A stretch of 64,000 bases of DNA from Saccharopolyspora dendranthemae (GTDB lineage Bacteria > Actinomycetota > Actinomycetes > Mycobacteriales > Pseudonocardiaceae): positions 1,302,001 to 1,366,000 of the forward strand of contig NZ_VIWX01000002.1 of the NCBI RefSeq assembly GCF_007829955.1, written 5' to 3'. The first letter of the stretch is position 1. Every line of letters starts with the position of its first letter. The notes beneath the pieces were generated by a model. It saw only the letters and a program-made list of their open reading frames with translations. It was not told the DNA's origin and did not search any database. Below are positions 59,412 to 64,000 of this stretch, one piece after another. Made by a program: the position numbers and the translations under genes.

Positions 59412-60322
59412 GTGCTCAACCCGATTCATCTCAGAACGCTGCAGGAGTGCGTGCGGACCGGCTCGTTCGCCGAGGCCGGTCGGATCCTGGGCTACACCGC
59501 CTCAGCGGTGTCCCAGCAGATGGTGCTGCTGGAACGCGCGATCGGCGCGCCGCTGTTCGAGCGGGCGGCGCGCTCCGCCCGCAGCACCGCGCTCGCGCTC
59601 CGGCTGGCCGATCGCAGCCGGGACGCGCTCAACGCGCTGGACTCCCTGGAGCGCGAGGTCCGGGCGATGGTGGTCGGCGAGGAGGGCAGCCTCCGGCTGG
59701 CGTCCTTCGCGACCGCCAACTCGCGCGTGCTGCCCGACGTGCTGGCCTCGGTCATCTCGCAACGCCCGAACGCCGAGGTCCAGCTCGACGAGGGCGAACC
59801 GGACGAGGTCGTCGACGGCGTCCTCGACGGCGTGCTGGACGCGGCCCTGGTCTTCGAGTACGACCTGGATCCGCGCCGGTGGCCGGTGGAGCTGTGCGCC
59901 GAAGAGCTCCTGTCCGAGCCGTTGCACGTGGTTCTGCCCGAATCGCACCGCCTGGCCGGCCGAACCCGCGTGGAGCTGCCCGATCTGGCGCGCGACAACT
60001 GGATCTGCACCCGGCAGGACACCGCGGGCGCCCGCTCGCTGGTCCGATTGACGGCCGCGGCGGGCTTCGCACCGCGAATCACCTTCCGCAGCAACGACTA
60101 CTCCGTCATCCGCGACCTGGTCCGGCGGGAGCTGGGCGTCGCCGTCCTGCCCGCGCTGGCGATCCCCCACGACCAGCGCGGTGTCGCGCAGATCGTCGGC
60201 TTCGACCCGCGTCGCCGGGTGAAGGTCCTCTACCGCAAGCAGAACACCAACCCGCTGCTCCCGGTCGCCCTGGAGTTCCTCGCCAAGTCCTGCACAGCGG
60301 TCGCATCCGAGTGGGAGCAATC

Positions 60323-60326
<4 letters not shown>
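59412..60326 (+). CDS. LysR-family regulator
   Basis: 304 residues. Helix-turn-helix at about 3-60 (LNPIHLRTLQECVRTGSFAEAGRILGYTASAVSQQMVLLERAIG), effector domain from about 90. GAGG lies before the GTG. It sits inside the operon, not divergent, and overlaps the E1 gene by four bases (ATGA), so it is co-expressed with the catabolic genes. It is the obvious candidate for local regulation. Confidence 0.9.
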
Positions 60327-62486
<2,160 letters not shown>

Positions 62487-62503
<17 letters not shown>

Positions 62504-63869
62504 GCGCCTCACCGATCAGCCGTGCCGCTTCGGGGAAGGTGCCGGGGTTCGGGCCCGCGTAGTTCAGGCGCAGGAAGCGGCCGGTCGGCTCGGCCGGGAA
62601 CCACTCGTCACCAGGGGCGACGACGACCCCGGCGGTCTCGCAGTCCCGCACGAGCGCGGCCAGATCGGTGGTGTCCGGCAGCCTCACCCACAGGTTGAGG
62701 CCACCGGCCGGGATCTCCAGGTGCGCGCCGGGAACGTGCTCGCGCACGGCGTCGGCCAGCAGGTCGCGGCGAGCGGTGAGCTGCCGGCGCAGGTCGCGCA
62801 GGTATCGGCGCCAGGCGGGCTGGGTGACCACGTCCAGGGCCACGGCCTGCAGCATCCCGCTGACGTAGACCGCCTCGGACTGGGTGTCGGCGAGGATCCG
62901 CTCCCGCGCTGGGCCGCGCGCGATCACCCCGGCGATGCGCACCGAAGGCGACACGGTCTTGGTCAGCGATCGCAGGTGGACGACGTGCCCGTCCTCGTCC
63001 CGGGCCGCCACCGGTTCGGGTTCGGTCGTGATGCCGAGATCGCGCGCCCAGTCGTCCTCGATCAGGAACGCGCCGTTCCGGCGGACCACGTCCAGCACCT
63101 CCCCGGCCAGACGCGACGACCACTGCACTCCGGTCGGATTGGCGTAGTTCGGCTGGGCGTAGAACGCGCGGGCGCCGGTGCGCGCGAAGGCACCGGCGAG
63201 TTGGTCCGGATCGGGGCCGTCCGGTCCGCTGGGAACCGGGACCGTCTGCACGCCCACCTGCGCAGCGGCCACGATCGCACCCCAGTACGTGGGCGACTCC
63301 ATCAGCAGCGGGCGCCCTGCACCTACCAGCGCGCGGAAGATCGCGCTCAGCCCGCTCTGGCTGCCCGGGAAGATCACCACGTCGCCCGGCGCCGCGGTGC
63401 CGAGCTCGGCGGCGAACCACGCCTGCAGCTCCGGAACGCCTGCCGTGGGCGGCCTGCCGACGACCGCATCGCTGCGGGCGGCACGGGTGAACGCGGACCG
63501 GACGAGCCGTTCCGGTAGCAGTTCGCGGCACGGGTAGCCGGAGTGCAGCGCGATCACGTCGTTGGGAGCGGGACGCATGGCGGCGGACAGGGTCGGGCGG
63601 TTGTTCTTCCGCGAACCCAGCGCCGCGGTCTGCCAGCCGTAGTCGCTCGGCTGGGCGACGCGCACGGATCGGACGAACGTGCCCACACCTGGGCGACTTT
63701 CGACCGCTCCCTGGGACGCGAGAGTGCGCAACGCCTTCTGCACGGTGACGGGGCTGACTCCGTGCCGGGCGACGAGCTCACGCGTCGACGGGAGCTTCGC
63801 ACCCGCCTGCGCCGTCGCGATCCACTCGCGGAGTTCCGCGACAATGCGCGCACTGCTATCGTCAACCAT
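62487..63869 (-). CDS. MocR-type GntR/aminotransferase regulator
   Basis: 460 residues: winged helix at about 5-72 (LPSTRELVARHGVSPVTVQKALRTLASQG, GVGTFV) and an aminotransferase-like domain with the PLP lysine in LRSLTKTVSPSVRIAG and YAQPNYANPTGVQWSS. MocR regulators use PLP and an amine ligand to control transport or catabolic genes. It overlaps the convergent E1 gene by 17 bp, and its ATG overlaps the ATG of the divergent exporter. Confidence 0.92.
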
Positions 63870-63891
63870 GACAGACAATAGTAGCGCTACT
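63854..63891. promoter_or_regulatory. Mirror-image leaderless promoters and operator at mocR/EamA
   Basis: TGCTAT (63854-63859) precedes the plus ATG by eight bases, and TACTAT on minus (63883-63878) precedes the mocR ATG by eight bases. A perfect palindrome AGTAGCGCTACT (63880-63891) covers the second and could be the MocR site. Confidence 0.5.
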
Positions 63892-64000
63892 GCCATCAGG
63901 GACACGGCGCTATCCTCGCCGCGCTCGGGACTGGCCTGGGGGCTCCTCGGCGTCACGGCGTTCTCCTTCACCGTCCCGCTCACGCGCGTCGCGGTCGGTG
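63868..64000 (+). CDS. EamA/DMT-family transporter, 5' part only
   Basis: The first 44 residues: MTDNSSATAIRDTALSS, then a membrane helix beginning GLAWGLLGVTAFSFTVPLTRVAVG, the typical start of an EamA exporter. MocR and EamA pairs occur together often. The start ATG shares the CATG tetranucleotide with the mocR start on the other strand. TGCTAT lies eight bases before it, a leaderless layout. The gene continues past the window. Confidence 0.8.
   Translation, partial: MTDNSSATAIRDTALSSPRSGLAWGLLGVTAFSFTVPLTRVAVG

Noticed and set aside
58427..60322. Extended upstream frame of the fused E1 gene
   Set aside because: The part before the ATG in the ATGA overlap is antiparallel-like low-complexity sequence over the dehydrogenase and lysR genes.

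Overview
The window is GC-rich DNA (roughly 70 percent by eye) from a filamentous actinobacterium. Pseudonocardiales, and Saccharopolyspora in particular, is my best guess, but this rests on gene content and not on a search. Pointers are GTG starts, frequent ATGA/GTGA overlaps, the gcvH-garA-merR-gcvP locus typical of Actinobacteria, an IdeR/DmdR-type iron box, a DasR-like site, geosmin synthase, and an XRE-DUF5753/DUF6879 module. No rRNA, tRNA, CRISPR array, transposase or prophage gene was recognised.

Region by region. 1-4400: two CBS/CNNM membrane proteins, a PknB-type kinase and a conserved protein. 4355-9780 (minus): Bcr/CflA-type exporter, acyl-CoA ligase behind a Crp-like palindrome, and an ECF metal transporter (CbiM, PDGLE protein, CbiQ, CbiO). 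9940-17000 (minus): HesB-like protein, glycine decarboxylase GcvP behind a tandem glycine riboswitch, a MerR regulator, a DUF151 protein, GarA, GcvH and a CDP-alcohol phosphatidyltransferase. 17150-22840: a small protein, propionyl/acetyl-CoA synthetase, a TetR/NmrA-like divergent pair with two operators, and a secreted GH20 hexosaminidase. 22930-27660 (minus): an iron-boxed 2,3-dihydroxybenzoate cassette (DhbA, C, E, B and a free aryl carrier protein) with no NRPS. 27780-31450: malonyl-CoA synthetase, a fused carboxyltransferase and a divergent GntR regulator. 31490-36020: VTT membrane protein, large catalase, amino-acid permease and a 55-residue acidic protein.

36067-43080 is a divergent hydroxyacid/glyoxylate block: GlcD-like oxidase, MatC-like permease and an alanine/serine-glyoxylate-type aminotransferase on minus, and a 954-residue FAD/4Fe-4S dehydrogenase on plus. 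43090-52200 holds a long perfect inverted repeat, a reductase, a cold-shock protein, an amino-acid dehydrogenase, a YezG-like protein, an amidohydrolase, geosmin synthase and a class A beta-lactamase-like protein. 52247-54312 is a compact run of five small regulatory or unknown genes. 54400-64000 looks like an amino-acid or amine catabolic cluster: an ornithine-cyclodeaminase-like imine reductase, aldehyde dehydrogenase, FAD amino-acid oxidase, a second amino-acid dehydrogenase, LysR, a fused alpha/beta 2-oxoacid dehydrogenase E1, a MocR regulator and the start of an EamA exporter.

Themes are amino-acid and one-carbon catabolism (glycine cleavage, two ELFV dehydrogenases, oxoacid E1), CoA-ester activation (three acyl/propionyl/malonyl ligases), and iron and metal acquisition. 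GarA and a PknB-type kinase are both present; GarA controls glutamate/2-oxoglutarate flux in relatives. The least described parts are the five-gene XRE/DUF6879/Cys-rich run, the malonate operon with a biotin-free fused carboxyltransferase, the 18-bp inverted repeat after the FAD/Fe-S gene, and the mocR/EamA pair whose start codons overlap.
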